Part shown: piece after piece, positions 23,401 through 36,769 of the stretch
Layout of the letters: each line of letters opens with the position of its first letter
Numbering within the stretch: position 1 is the first letter of the stretch
Origin: Eremophila alpestris peregrina
Taxonomy: Eukaryota > Chordata > Aves > Passeriformes > Alaudidae
Direction of reading: 5' to 3'
Assembly: GCA_009792885.1 (NCBI GenBank)
Contig: WMCF01000008.1
Coordinates: 16,478,952 to 16,542,951 of the forward strand
Length of the DNA stretch: 64,000 bases
Notes under the pieces: generated by a model
Seen by the model: only the letters and a program-made list of their open reading frames with translations
Database searches by the model: none
Told to the model about the DNA's origin: nothing
Translations under genes and position numbers: made by a program

Positions 23401-26400
23401 TCAGGGTATAATATTTCATGATGAGCAATGTATTGATGCTGTGATGGCCTTTGTCACATTGACTGCTGTTCAGCTACCCACAATTTACCATGCAGACACA
23501 AATAAAGGCTAGTGAGATTTTTCTTTTCCTAGAATAAAAAACATACCAGACAGAGCAAAACCACAGAAGAACCAGTATCTGGGACTCAGTTTTGGTACAT
23601 CAGAGTGGTAGTCTCACACCAAAAACTATGCAAGACTGTAAGGTGAAGAAGTGCTTGTAGTCTAACTTCTGTGATCAGGTAATTTCTGTGATCAGGTATT
23701 CAAAATGCAATTATCTATTCTGTAGACAAAACACCTGATTCTGAATAGCACGGACTTCAACTATGAATAACAATTACACATGTGACTCTTTTCACTGCAC
23801 CAAAAAAAAAACCCCAACAAAAAAAAACCAAAACAAAACAAAAAAAACAACCAACCAACCAAACAAAACAAAAAAAAAAACTCTCCAGAAAAACAAAAAA
23901 CAACTGTTTTTACCAGTGCTCAAAACAAAGGGTTATCTCAGTCTTGAGTCCATAGCAGGAACCTCTGTTTGGCTAAAGGCAGAGCAAGATTAAGATTTTT
24001 CTTCTGGTGTTTCTTTAAAAGTGTCTTTGTGGTTTTTTGTTAGTTTGGGCTTTCTTCCTTGTTTTTTGTTTGCTTGTATGTTTAGACTGACCTGTAGGAT
24101 GTTTTCAAGTGTTTATGTACAGTTTCACTTTTTATAGCTGTCCTTCCATGTCTTAATAGTTCATTAAAAGTTCTAGGAGTTTGCAGCATAATGAAAGAAA
24201 TGCAAATATTTTATTTGAACAAATTCACTGGACTAATTACTGAAAAAGAAAAATTTGCCTTCTCTGCCTTTATCTTTCCCTTAATCTATGTCACATTAGA
24301 TACTGAAGTATAGAAATGCAGCAGATGCTAGAGCTTCTGGGATCTTATTTTGGAAATGCGTATTTTCTAAGCATTCATATAAGCTTAGAAAAAGAGGAAT
24401 TGGACTGAAAAATACAGCATGTGTGTGGAAAGCTGGACAGAATATGATAGGGAGAGGAAAAGAAAGGAGAGAATACACATCTACACTTCCTGCAATCCTC
24501 CCTTAAAGTAAATACTTAATATACCTACATCAAATCATTACGCAAACCTACACTGCATGCAAATCTGCTTCAGTACAATTAATAGGAATCATCTAGCTGA
24601 GTAATAAAAGAAAGTTATTAGTCCTTTAGTCCCAGTGACTGCAAATGTTGCTATCTTCAGCTGGAATCCTCAACTAAACACAGCCCTTGAGAAGCTAAAC
24701 GTTGCTCAGGAGGTTACTTTCAGCAAGTGATCTGTCACTGCCTGATATCTATTCCTTCATAAGAAAATCTGCTAACAGATGTGTCCATAAGTACGGCAAG
24801 CTCTCCCTCCTGATGGCTGTACAAATGTTTGCTGTGAGGTAGGCAGCTCCTGGGCTCCTTCCTCTCTTTCATACACTGCTTTTGGTAAAAGAGCCCTGTG
24901 CTGAATGTAGCCCATTATGTCACTTATTCCTTTAAGTATTCTTAGATATTAATCTGAATTCTTTTTACATGCAACAATTTACACTACATAAGTCTTGAAA
25001 GAGCCCTGTGAAGTTGTTGTACCTGTTGTACCTGTACCAACCCATGGAAAAAGGGAAGAACTTTAACTGGTGGCATACTGCTTGAAACAAAGGTCAGTTG
25101 CTCTTTCAAAATAAGATTGATGTAGAAGACAGATAGTTTATGAATTCATCTTGTTTTCCTGGTCTTAACTACATAGTTATGTACCCAGTGACAAAAAAAA
25201 CTTTTATTTCCCAAAGATTGAGGAGTCAGAGAACACAAAAAGATGCAGTGTTGCCTGACACTCCCATTTGTATCACCTAAAGCAATCCAAGGCAAGATTA
25301 TGTTCCACAAAATGCTCCCCAGAAAAAGCCACATGAACCACAGAAGGAAACCTAGTTTGTCTTTCCTTGTGATTTTCAAAATGTTCTTCATGTCCAAGCT
25401 GAGAGAGAATAGCTTTCCCTACCTGAAACAATGAACTGTAAAAACAGGATTAACATTTTATTGACTTTTTAGCTTTTAATGTTCCCTCCATCGGATACCT
25501 GAGACATCCAGTTCACTGTTAACAAACATTGTGCACACAGGTTTTTCAACTGCAATTTTAAGCTTTCCAGATGAATTGTCAACTGAAACTGTTTAATTTC
25601 CCCACAGTGAAAAGCGAGACTGGTTTTACCTGTTCTGGCAGAGAAGCAACCCTAACCAGTCATAGATTTACTTGTGAGGGAGGATAACAGTGTTGGAGGA
25701 AAGAAGAAGAGAAAAATGTAGGCATGAGTGACTACTGCTTACATTTCTACATCACAGTTATGTCACAGTGCTTTCCGTTTCTTTCTCAGATCTCATCATC
25801 TGGCCTTGAACTTCTATAGGGTAGTTTTTCAGCCTATGTATGACAAAAACTGACTAAGGGGGGGACTCTAACAATTGTGTTGTTTTGTTGTCATTTGTTT
25901 CATTCTCAATCTGGCAAATTCAGGAGCAAAGACCCTCTTCTTGGAACTAGGATATAAGTGCTTTAACTCCCCAGAAAGAAAAATGAATGCTTTCCTGTAT
26001 CCTTAAACCATAACTTATTGTGTAAGTGAGGTCACATATCCTTCCCCTGAGCTTTAAATAAAAGCAGAGGGCCTCAAGATATTTGGATGCTGTCCCTAGA
26101 GGAATTCATAATTATATCCTAAGAATAGGCTCCTCAACATGCCTAAGCATGGAAAACAGTGTGGATTCTAAAAGTGAAATATATACAAAATCTGATAAAA
26201 ATAAATTAGTTCTGGAAAAATGTGGAAGGTGGCTAGTTATTTAGGGGGTATAGTGATGAAAGATAGGGTATTTATGGACTTTCCCTATCTAGAGGTTTTG
26301 AAAGAGAATTTTATTACAGCATCGATAAACTTAAATGCTAAATGATGTGAATTTGTCCCCTGGGCCCTTCAAGGAAATTTTTTAAAATTCTTTTCAATAT

Positions 26401-28429
26401 AACCCAGAAACAGATTTTTATATATGTTGGCATATGGCTGTTAAGGGTTGTTTTTTTTCAATTTAGTTGTGCAAGCACTATTTGATGAACAATGTATTGG
26501 CCAGATTTTGTCCATATTTGTCAAATAAATTATTCAACAAATCATTTTCACTTTATTTGATCAGCTATAACAGCTTTTCTGACTCTTCTCAAATCTAGAT
26601 ACCTTTTAAATAAGTAAGTATGCTTGCCTTCAGAGACTTCAGGAATCAAACAGATGGTTTCCATCATCATGGTAAAAGCCTTGGGGGTGATTCTGGGTGA
26701 TTATTTTTTCCTGATATAGGACGTGTGTAAAAAGAACCAGAGGAAGTTTTTGTAATCTAGGTACACAAGAATATTCAGAAAAATGAGTTCTAAGTTAGTC
26801 TTTTTTGGAAAAGAGACAAGATGCTGAACTCTGGTTTAATATGAAGCAGGTAGGTAATGCCATGTGCCTCGTTTCTTAAAATGGATGAGGTATGGGGAGG
26901 CAGGTGGACCTGAAAAATCAGGCATCAGAAACTGCATCTGCAGGACAGTCAGTTCATCAAGGCAGGTGATACCACTCACAAAAGGAAGGAAATAAACTCT
27001 TTAAGGTACCCACAATTTATTTTTAACAAGAGACATAGAACTTTGATAAAGAACTTTGAAGCCTTTTTCAATGAAGCATCTTCAATCATAACAATCTGAT
27101 TCAGTATGCTTTTACTGGATAAATGAGAAAAATATGCAACTATGATTCCTAAACATTGATATTCAGAGTTATTTAAGCTCAGTATGGCATTTCCAGACTG
27201 CTATTGTTGCATATAAATGTTCACTTGCATAAAGAAGCACATTTTCTACCACAGCAACCTCAGGGAAGCAGCTGGCTGCAAATGGGAATATCATCATTAT
27301 CTTCAAGTCCTGAAGGAGACATTGTTGTAATAATAAAGGCTTACAATTGTTTTACCTAAGTTGCAATTAAATAACCTTTTTCTTAATAGAAAACTTGGAT
27401 TAAAAGAATAAAATGTATTATAGGATTCACACAATTCTTCATGGTTGTCATCAGCCTCAGGGTTCTACCTTACAGTAAAGGTAAATTTATACATAATTTA
27501 TTTAGGATTCATTAATTATTAATGAAGATTCAAATTTGTTACAGATGTACATGGTATGTGCCATGGATGATTATGAACACTGCAGTAAAATTTATTACAT
27601 CCACTTGCTGTCTATGACTACAAAGGATTAAGCTATTTGTCAAATTCTCTAGTCATATCTTTAAAATAACAATTTATTAACCTCATGCTAAGTTCATATT
27701 AGATGCTTATCATTATTTAGAAATTTATCTTTGAAACAAAATTTATGCCCAGAGAGTGGCTGGGCAAATGTCATGTGAAAATACACAGCCTTACTGTATT
27801 TTACTGATTCATTCTTAGAAAAATGGATTTATTTGGGATTAACAAATTATATTTATCATTTAAATTAGATGTGTTTCATTTTGCTACAGAATTTGTTCTG
27901 ATAAGTAGAACATTGCTAGACAGAAGATCTGGCTGTGATTATCCTCTCCTTGAGTGCTTCTTTAGGCACTGCTAGACTAATTGCAAAAGCTACTGCTGTG
28001 AAGCCAAGGAAAAAACTGTCACATGTTAACTGAAACAGTGTGAGCTGCAACCTCACTGAATCCTTTTGGAAAAAGCAAAGACAGCTAGATAGATGAGAAA
28101 ACCATATATCTTCCTACAGTAAATAATGAAAAGGAGACAGCTTTCTGGAGGAATCAGTTTCTAGATAGGTCCTGCTCCAAAACAATATGGTCTGGTAATT
28201 GCTTTGGGGCATGTGTGCCTGCATGCATGTGGAGATGCAGAGTGACATGGGACTGTAGCTGTCCATTCCTCAATTCAAGAGTAAGAGTATGCTACTCATG
28301 GCAAAAAGTTGGGAGACACTTAAAAACAAGTGAATTTTAGAAAAACAGATGAACTTTAGAATTAGAAAAGCAGTAGTCCATCTCTCCAACCTGTTGAAGT
28401 TGTTCTGAATGGCTGAGCAGTAACAAAGC
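20499..28429. other. AT-rich unique sequence, no gene recognised
   Basis: No gene, RNA gene or transposon was recognised. The interval includes an A-run near 21146-21159, the A/C-rich tract at 23801-23906 and a duplicated TCTGTGATCAGGTA near 23669-23700. Open frames on both strands are under 100 codons and unrecognised. Confidence 0.55.
23801..23906 (+). repeat. A/C-rich low-complexity tract
   Basis: The tract is composed of A-runs broken by C, CC and CCCC, with a short CCAACCAACCAACC array in the middle. G and T are almost absent until about 23881. A 76-codon lysine/asparagine/threonine-rich open frame across it is a composition artefact. Confidence 0.95.
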
Positions 28430-28980
28430 CAGCTCCCAGAAATCTCTGACTCAGGAGACCAGGGTAAAGGAATGTTGAAATTAAGATGTTTCCCTTGCTC
28501 AAGGATGATTGGATTCGAGAATACCTGAGCAAACTAGACATCTACAAGCCCATGGGCCCCAATGCATCCATGAATGCTAAGAGAGTTGGTGGACACCACA
28601 GCATGGTCACTCTTGGAACACTTGTGGCGACTAGGAGAAGTAACCAGAAGAAAGCAAATGTCACATCATCACACACAGACTAAGGAAGTGTGGGCTGGGT
28701 GACTGGACAGTGAGATGGATTGAGAAGTGGTTGAACAGCAGATCCCAGAGGGTTGTAATCAGTGGCACAGGGTTTGGTTGGAAGTCTGTCAGTGGTGGTG
28801 TCCCCCAAGGCTCAATACTGGGCACACTATTAAGTTATTCATCAATTACTTGGATGAATGGTTAGAGTGCCTCCTCAGCAAGTCTGTGGACCACACAAAG
28901 CTGGAAGGTTTTCCTGGCTTCTGAGAGACCCACAGACTAGTCTGCACATAGGACTTGGAGAAGTATACAGCAAATTCCTG
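28430..28980 (+). mobile_element. CR1 LINE fragment with internal deletion
   Basis: A plus-strand CR1 ORF2 segment. It carries GGAGACCAGGGTAAAGGAAT (28457-28476), then AGACATCTACAAGCCCATGG, AAAGCAAATGTCAC, and then jumps to TAAGGAAGTGTGGGCTGG. In complete CR1 these last two landmarks are separated by several hundred bases of RT sequence, so an internal deletion lies at about 28670-28681. After it come GTGAGATGGATTGAGAAGTG, GTGGTGTCCCCCAAGGCTCA and GGATGAATGGTTAGAGTGCC. The right end fades near 28980, and the usual 3' tail is missing. Both edges are approximate. Confidence 0.9.
28486..28925 (+). pseudogene. CR1 ORF2 remnant, two blocks
   Basis: The first block (28486-28683) reads LSKLDIYKPMGPNA, matching the CR1 pattern L-KLDIYKSMGPD near the start of the RT region. 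The second block retains a degraded GVPQGSxLG region at about 28795-28822 in another frame, followed by LFINYLDEWLECLLSK, for the normal LFINDLDEG-ECTLSKFADDTKL. Stops, frameshifts and the missing middle show that it is inactive. Confidence 0.85.
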
Positions 28981-31900
28981 GCCACATTTTAAATATTAAA
29001 ATAATTTTTCATACTGTCTGTTAGATTCAAATGGACTACAGATCCTTTAAACAATTAAACATCTATGGGCCCTTTGTCATATCATTCATTCATGACCTAT
29101 TAATCTGATTAAACCTGACACTGAGGTTGGTATTAATTTGAATTATATCCAGAATATTAGTTTTAGCTGTCAGTAGAACTCTCCTAGTGGCTCCGACTTG
29201 ATTATTGTGCAGTAGATTCTTTTTAATTTTTTTTTTTTTACTTGTTATGGGACATCAAAATCATATAAATGTACAAAAATTAATACTAAATGGTAGAAAT
29301 AACTTAAAAATTGTTATTGATTCTAAAAATAACTGAAAAGGCACTTCAGTAAAGCATGACCTTTGTTAATATAAAGCAATTGTCCCCCAGAGGATTTTGT
29401 GAGTACTGAATTCAGTATTTTATCCTCTAGTGGAATTCAATGCTTACCTATGGTATCTAGAGCTTTAAATCTAATAGATTTATAGGTTCTGTGTGATGAA
29501 GAGGAAGAAGGGAAGGCATCTTGAGGACATTCTAGAGAGAAAAGTCAATATTTTTTTCAGTATAATCTGCAAGTGATGTATAATTTAACCCACATTTTAA
29601 AGCAATTAAAAAAATTGTGCATGCTTACTGTGATTTTTAGATAAAATAATCCTGAAGTATTTCACAAAGATATAGATTAGACGTTAATTTCGTAAATGCA
29701 CTTCCTCATCAATCTGTTCTTTGTTCACTGGATAAAGTGGTACAATGTTTGGATGTCAAACATCTCCTGATTTTGAATAAATAATTCAACAATGAGATAC
29801 ACTTGTCCACAGTACATGGAAAAGGGAAATAAATTGGAAAGAAATGTCAGTAAATTGACAATATTAAATGTCAATCAACTTACTCTGCATAAATAAGGAA
29901 AGGGAAACGCCAACACTTCCAAAGGGTGCTAATATTTAACTTGTTACAATCACACATAAAACCTTAATAATGTAGCAAAAATGGTCCCCATAATGGCAGA
30001 AAATAAAACACTACCTCTATCATGTCATAATATCAGCATTATTGTTGGGTTTAATAACAAGAAAAGGAGGCAATTAGCTTGTATATTTATGAAGCACTTA
30101 CACTGAAGCATTGCAAAGAGAAGAAATAATATTATTGTCTGTTACATCGGATTAATTTTGTTTGAAATTGTATCCCAGGGGTTGATATCAGCAAATTTTA
30201 AGAGAAAATAATCACTGTAATAGACACTTGTAGAAAACCCTGGCCAAAGGGCACATTTTTATCCAATTATTGCTCCAGTGGTGGTTAAATTAGTCAATGG
30301 GGTAATGAATGTATTCTATTTATTTTGTTTGAAGGTGTTTTGATTATTTAAACATTTTCATTCATCTTTCTAGCTATAATATTTAAAATGTAGAAATCTT
30401 TACATTGTAAAAAATGTTTTTCTTCATCTGAAAACACGTGTAACCTTTGAGAAAATGGATAAGCATTTTTCTAGTTTCGCACTGCTGGCTCTTCAGTGGA
30501 AATTTTCACTTTACTCCTTGTCTTCTTATCTATTACTGAAGAAATATTTCCTGGAAACTAGGTACTGATTTTTCAGCAGAGATTTTTGGAAAAAAAAAAA
30601 AAAACGGAGAAGACTATGGTGTTTCAGAATTCTTTGTTCAAAAATTGTTTGTTTGATTAGATTTAAGGATAAATTTGGAATTATTTTTCCAGGGCTACAG
30701 AGTAAATTAAAAGCTGAAATAGACTTTTCCAACCTTATATTATGTTTCCATAATACAGAAAATTATACTAGGTGATGATAAATGAAACAGTAACACCTAA
30801 AAAACAAAAAAAAAAAGTAAAGAATAATTAAAAGCCACAAATATATAATATAAGCAGTAAAGGAACAAGCCAATTTTTTATTACGAAACCCTGAAGGAAA
30901 CCCTTAGTTAATATTTAGATATATACAATAAGAATATATATTTGCACATATGTTTTGCATTATTTTAAATTATCTCATTATTGTCATTTTAGATACAACT
31001 GGATGAGGAAAGAGATTTAGCTGAGTGGCACTAAACATTTTATGTTTCACTTAAGCATTTATTAGGCTATTGCTAATTAGACTGCAGGTTTTCAACTATA
31101 ACAGCATATGTTCCACTTTATTATACAATTAGGGATGCAATATGAATATTTCATGCTTTCATTAGCTTTGCTGTACACAGAAAGGGTTGCATCTCCTCCA
31201 AACAACAAAATCAAAAGATTCCAAAGGCCCAACAGGGAAAAATCAAGTTTACATCTGTAATAATGTAGGTTGAAGATAGGTTAAAGAAAATGCTGGGAAC
31301 TAAGCAAATTTGATTTTTTGTCAATGTTTCCATATTTTGAATGCCTGTAAGTGTAAAGAAGGGGAGAAATTAGAAGGAAAACTAAGAGAAACAAGCAATG
31401 TAGATATAACTTAGGGAGAAGGAAAACAAGGAATGTTCAATATGGGGTTTTTTGCCAGCCCTAAAAATTTATTTATCTGGTTTCTTTGCAGATATCACAG
31501 ATATCAGGTCATAAGTAAGGCAGAACTGAAGGCATTCTGATTCAAGAGGGTAGATGGCCTCTGATGGCGTCTCATGTCTCAAGTCAAATTGTCTGATAGC
31601 TGAGGAAGAAAGTAGTTTTTAAGAAGACAAACACCAGATGACATTGACATACCATGTGGCTCTTTGACACTGGGTACTGCAAAAAAAAAAAGAAAAAAAA
31701 AAAAAAGGAAGTCATGGAAGGAAAAATGTTCGTAGAAAACTGTGAAACCATGTGAAAGGTGATTCTGTTCATCTTTCAGATTTCATGTGCAAAACAAATT
31801 ATAAATAAATTATTTTTGAATATTGATAAATGTCTGGGTTTCAAAACATACCTGTGGTCTAAAACTGCCACAGGCCTGGAATTAACATACCTAAGATGCA

Positions 31901-34900
31901 GTGAAATATACTAGAGGAATCATGTTATGCTTGTGTTTTCATGAGACAGCCAAACTATTAAAAGTCAGCAGGCACTCACCTCCCATATTCTCCATCCTTT
32001 TACTCTGTCCTCATCCTCCACTACACTTCCATTTTCCTGCCTCTGCTTTCAGTCACATATTCTTTCCTTTCAGCCAGCTTGTGCTCTTACATTTTTACTC
32101 ATGCCAGTTCATGTCTCCTCGCCTGTCACTCAGTTTAGTTTGAAGTGTGATCAGGGGAGCTTTGTGTTAACAGCAGAAGCTTGCAGAGGGGTAGGAAAGA
32201 GGAGAGCCTCCTTCTTTCCCTTGTTATGAACTGTGCATTTGGGTGCAGCTGCTTTCTGAACTCTCAGCCTTGGAGGTACAACTGTTTTGAAATTGTCTGA
32301 AACTGAAGCTTTACTGAGGTCCCTGTGCTGTCACTATTTGCCCGTTGCAGCAATCGATTGTGTTTCAATTTTCTTTTGACTAATTCTTCAAAACTAGTTT
32401 CACAGCTTGCCTAGAGAATGCACAAAATTCTTGCTGCCAGTGACCACCCTAAGGCCAGACTGGAAGGATGTGGAGAGCAGTGAGTATGCCATGCGTCACA
32501 GCCAAGGAGATGGCCAGCAGGGAGTCTGTAGGATTACTGACAGAGAGGTTTGGGGTGTAAGCAACAACATACCATGTCTACTTGGTGTGGAGATTGAACT
32601 TTCCAATCAATGCATGTCTATCCAAACAGTCTGAGTTTGAGAGAAATCTGCATTTCTTTTCAAACCCATGTGTGAAGAGAACAGAAATCCAGAATGCTAT
32701 TACAATTTTCTAGAATAAGTAGAAAGAAATTCCCATCCCTCAAAATCTTTCTATTTTTACTTTAGAGTACATATATCCATAGTAAGTCTTGTGATACATA
32801 TTTCTCCACTGATTTTGGACTCTGTAGTTGTGCTTTTTTCAAAGGGTGATTTCCCCAACCCCCTCACCACTTTTCACTAGTGATATTTTTGTAACTTAAC
32901 TAAATACCCAGTCATGAGCTCTGTGATAAAAATATCCAAGAATTTTATCCTTCCATCTTAATAGACAAGCTGCTCTCACCTTGAGTTCAAAAGACAGATG
33001 TCTTCCAGGGGAATGGGGAGGGTAGTATGACACAGGGAGAAACACAGAGGATACTCTTCTTTTTGGGGAAGTTGAAAAAATTTCAGTCTCTGAACATTTC
33101 TCAAGATTTCTCAAGACCCTACTGTTTATAAAATGAGGTAGAAAATGATAGAGGAGAAAGAGGCTGGCAACAAAATTATCTTTCTAATTTATGTATCCAA
33201 TGGGCCTGTTTCTGTAATTTAGCTCTCCTTCAGAAAGAAGTTAAAATATCCTCTCTGTATATTTGTTGTCCATATAAAATAATTCCTGAGCCCTTTCTTC
33301 CCTTTCTTTCCTGAATGAAACATTCTTGGGTGTTGGAGAAAGGAGAATTCCCAAAGCAGTCCTCAGCTGCAATCATTGAGCTATGTAGCCAACCTGCTTG
33401 TAAGATGCAGACTGACATACCTGTAGCAGAGATTGTCATCCAGTGGTTTCCAAACTGATGGTGTCAAGATTTAAAGAGGGGAAAGTCCAGGTTCTCTGCA
33501 CTTTCCCCCTTTTTGTGTAGGAATTATGCTGATCAGGTTTCCATAGAATAAGAATTAGGTATTCTCTTATCTTGTATTTATTTTAGATCTGGCGACTTTT
33601 GCAGGTTAAAAATGATCCAAAATTAAATGCATATGAAGTGCTTAAGTGCTTTCCCAAATGGAGGCACAAGACAAAGTTTATAAAGGTCAGGGAAACCAGA
33701 AAATTGAGGGCACAGCAGTTCCAAGAGGGGCTTTTCCTGAGTTTTAAAGAACAAAGTCCTGGCATTTCAACTCAAATACCAACCCATATTTTGAATGCGG
33801 CATCATTTTATCTAGTTTATTTATTGAAGGCTATTATGCTTGATGTTAAACAGCAAGAAATGTTCTCAATTTTTTTTTTTTGCAAAAAAAAATATTGCAT
33901 ATTCTGTGACCATTAAGAAGGAAAGAAAATACTAATCTCCTAAACACTCTTCAAGCCTTTATTTACTTTTTATACATCTCTAAATATTGAGATGTTACTG
34001 AAATACACTGTGACTTGATAGTTATATACATTAATTCTAAGAAAGTACACTATTAATTAATTAGAAAATGGAAAGAGGGGGTTGATGCAGATTCTTCAGA
34101 CTGTTACCAGGGCTAATTGATCCCTCATGCTCACTTTCCATTAGAACATTCAAGTAATTGATTTTTCATATATGGGCTTGTATAAAATCTCATCTTAAAA
34201 TTCTCAGTAGAAATAGTCTAAAGCAGATGTAATCAGTCTTTTATCAGTCACATAATATGTCCCTGATCTGTCATATTAAATCATCTCATTAATATACTGT
34301 CATCAGAGAAGGTGCTTTCACATGTTTGGAGCTGTTGTGAGCTGCTCACCAATACCACCACCTTTTGACAGAAGGGTGGGATAAAATGCAACATCCAGCC
34401 ATATATGTTTAAAATCTTACACAAAGACAAAGTGTAAAGTAGAAGATTGTGCTTTTGGGGAGAGACTGTAATAACTGTGAGTCCTGGTTGCATTACAGGT
34501 ACATGTTGAGCCAACCTGTTCAGAAATTCATCCCTCTTTATGTGGCAATGCCCAATCTTCACAGGTGAGCTGTTCTCACAGCTGCAGAAATCACTGGGGA
34601 ATCACCAGCCAGGCAGGAGCTGCCTTCTGTCTCCTTGGTGTCCCCACATCATGCTGGGTGTCAGTGCCCAGACAGGGGCTGTGGGCTCTGGGAGGGGAGG
34701 CCAGAGATTCCAGCCGGATCCAACCTCCTCACCACAAGGCACAGCAGAGCCCTTCAACCCAAGGTGTCTAAAGAACCAAGTGCAGGATGGCTATGAGCTG
34801 TTTAAAGCAAAATAATTTCAAGCCAGTGCGCAACTGAAAGAAAAATGGGAAAGATAGTTGATTATTAAAAACTTTGGTTTGTTTCAATACGTTATTTTAA

Positions 34901-36147
34901 TTTCCCTAGCATGATTTTTCTTTGGAAATTATTTTATTCTTTTCTTTTTATCAGTGTTGCTCATGTATAGGGGTTTCCAGATGAGAATAAATGGTTTCAT
35001 GATTAACAGAAATGCACTTGAAGTTGATGAAGCAGCATTTCAAAAGCTATGTTTTAGGTAATACAGTCTATTGTGTTCTGCCAGCAGCAGAAGCACCAGA
35101 TTTGTACAACTAGATTTGACAACCAGTGAAAATGTTTGGGCTACTTCTAAAATCGACCCTGGCTTAAGCACACAGCAGAGGTGAGTTATCTTGTGCTTGT
35201 ACTGATATTCCATCTGTTATATATCAATATAGTCAGCATTGCAGTGGTAGACTATGTATCTAATGTACAAAGTGTAGCTGAGATCATTACAATAACTTTG
35301 TTTTCTCTCAGGCAATGTTGTCTCAGGAATATCTGTTTCAGCTGCCTTGGAAAGAAAGAAGATAAAACTGTTTCAGCATTTTCATATTTCTGAATCCTTT
35401 CCATGTCAAGCAGTGGCTCCAGATCTTTTTTGACTGAATGACAACCACTTCCTCATTGCAGCTACACTTATCTGACCAAGTGGTGAAAATATAAAAATGA
35501 AGCAACCATGCACCTTAGACATTATTCTCACAGTTGCCTTCCTCCTCTGGAGTTCTTCATGGTCATCAAGTATCAGTCAGATGTTCACCAGACATGTATA
35601 AAACATGGTTTGTGGAAGAGATCTCTTCACTCTGCCTCCACTACTAGAGCACCCAACCAGATTCCAAATGGTTTCCTGGCTGCACTTACATAGGTTTTTA
35701 AGTTTTGTGTTAAGATAATTGGATGGACATCTTTGGATTCCCCTGAGATTTCAGGGGAAGAAAATCTAGTCTTTGCCTTTTAGTCCAGGTCTCAGTTTGC
35801 TTCTACTTGACTGGGCTGAGATAGATACAAGACGGCACATAGTTTGCCTTCTTTGCCTACCTCCTGCCATTTCAGCCCCGTGGAGATTTCATGGGTGGTA
35901 AAAGTTAGCTCTGCATACCTTCCCAAACACCCAGCAGGATCTTGGTCAGGGCATCTGGAGAATGGGAAGGCCACATGAAGGAATGAAGCAATAGTTTCAT
36001 CTACTGTTCACTTACACAGTGCAGTCTTTTATGCAGCCTAGACAACCATGTCTTTGAATCCATTCTATGAGAGAAAACTAAGCTGCCTAGAATTCAAGAA
36101 GTCTAATAAAATATGCGAATCATATCAAAACCTGGTCTTTTCTGTAC
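28981..36147. other. AT-rich unique sequence, no gene recognised
   Basis: No gene or recognisable transposon. Simple runs include T at 29227-29240, A at 30591-30604 and A-rich 31681-31706. The segment 31955-32120 is strongly pyrimidine-rich on the plus strand. The segment 34560-34800 is richer in G and C but unrecognised. Open frames are short. Parts such as 30030-30330 have the look of possible conserved non-coding DNA, which cannot be judged from one sequence. Confidence 0.55.
31681..31706 (+). repeat. Short A-rich tract
   Basis: Twenty-six bases of A broken by a single G. No retroposed sequence was recognised upstream. Confidence 0.9.
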
Positions 36148-36238
36148 ACATGTGATTTAGTTGATATGGTGATGGTTCAGAGGTCAGACTCAATGATCTT
36201 GGAAGTCTTTTCCTACCTTAATTATTCTGTGTTTCTTT
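36148..36238 (+). mobile_element. CR1 3'-end fragment
   Basis: About 90 bp matching the final part of a CR1: GATTTAGTTGATATGGTGAT, GTCAGACTCAATGATCTTGG, then AAGTCTTTTCCTACCTTAAT and a degenerate tail ATTCTGTGTTTCT. This is the extreme 5' truncation common among bird CR1 copies. It carries no coding sequence. Confidence 0.85.
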
Positions 36239-36769
36239 GTCCTAGATGAGTTGATAAAGAAACAAGTTCTGACTCTCCTTATGGACAAATGGTCTGAAGG
36301 ATACACAGCTTTACATTATTTCTTTCCATTCCTCTGTTAGACTTATTTCTCATAGTGTGTGACTGTTACTGTTTGTAAAGTTTAAAATGTGGCACCATTC
36401 ATTATTGTAGTAGCCACAAAGAACTAAGTTGCATTGGTTTTTTCCCAGAGTATCTATTCAGTTGACTTTTTAGGGGGCAAAATAAAAGATATAACCTATT
36501 TATATAAAACATATAATAACATATATAAAACATAAACCAACATCTTGATGCCACATGGGGCTAGTTTTCCCTGATAGCTGTTAGCATTCCCTTCTGTGCT
36601 GCTGAGGAAGACAAGCACTACAGGGACTCTACAGACTTTATTCTCCAAAATCCTCAGGCTAAATATTGAGCATGTTTATCCTAAAGGTGAATATTGTCTC
36701 TTACTGTATATTCATGGCAGAGTTTTGTTACTGGGACTGCTCCATCCAGGACACAAGTTCAAGTCTCTG
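36239..36769. other. Unique sequence, no gene recognised
   Basis: About 530 bp of AT-rich DNA between a CR1 tail and an ERV-like fragment. It contains ATATAAAACATATAATAACA at about 36500-36530. Nothing else is recognised. Confidence 0.5.

Noticed and set aside
23763..23993. Lysine/asparagine/threonine-rich open frame
   Set aside because: It is explained by the A/C-rich low-complexity tract.
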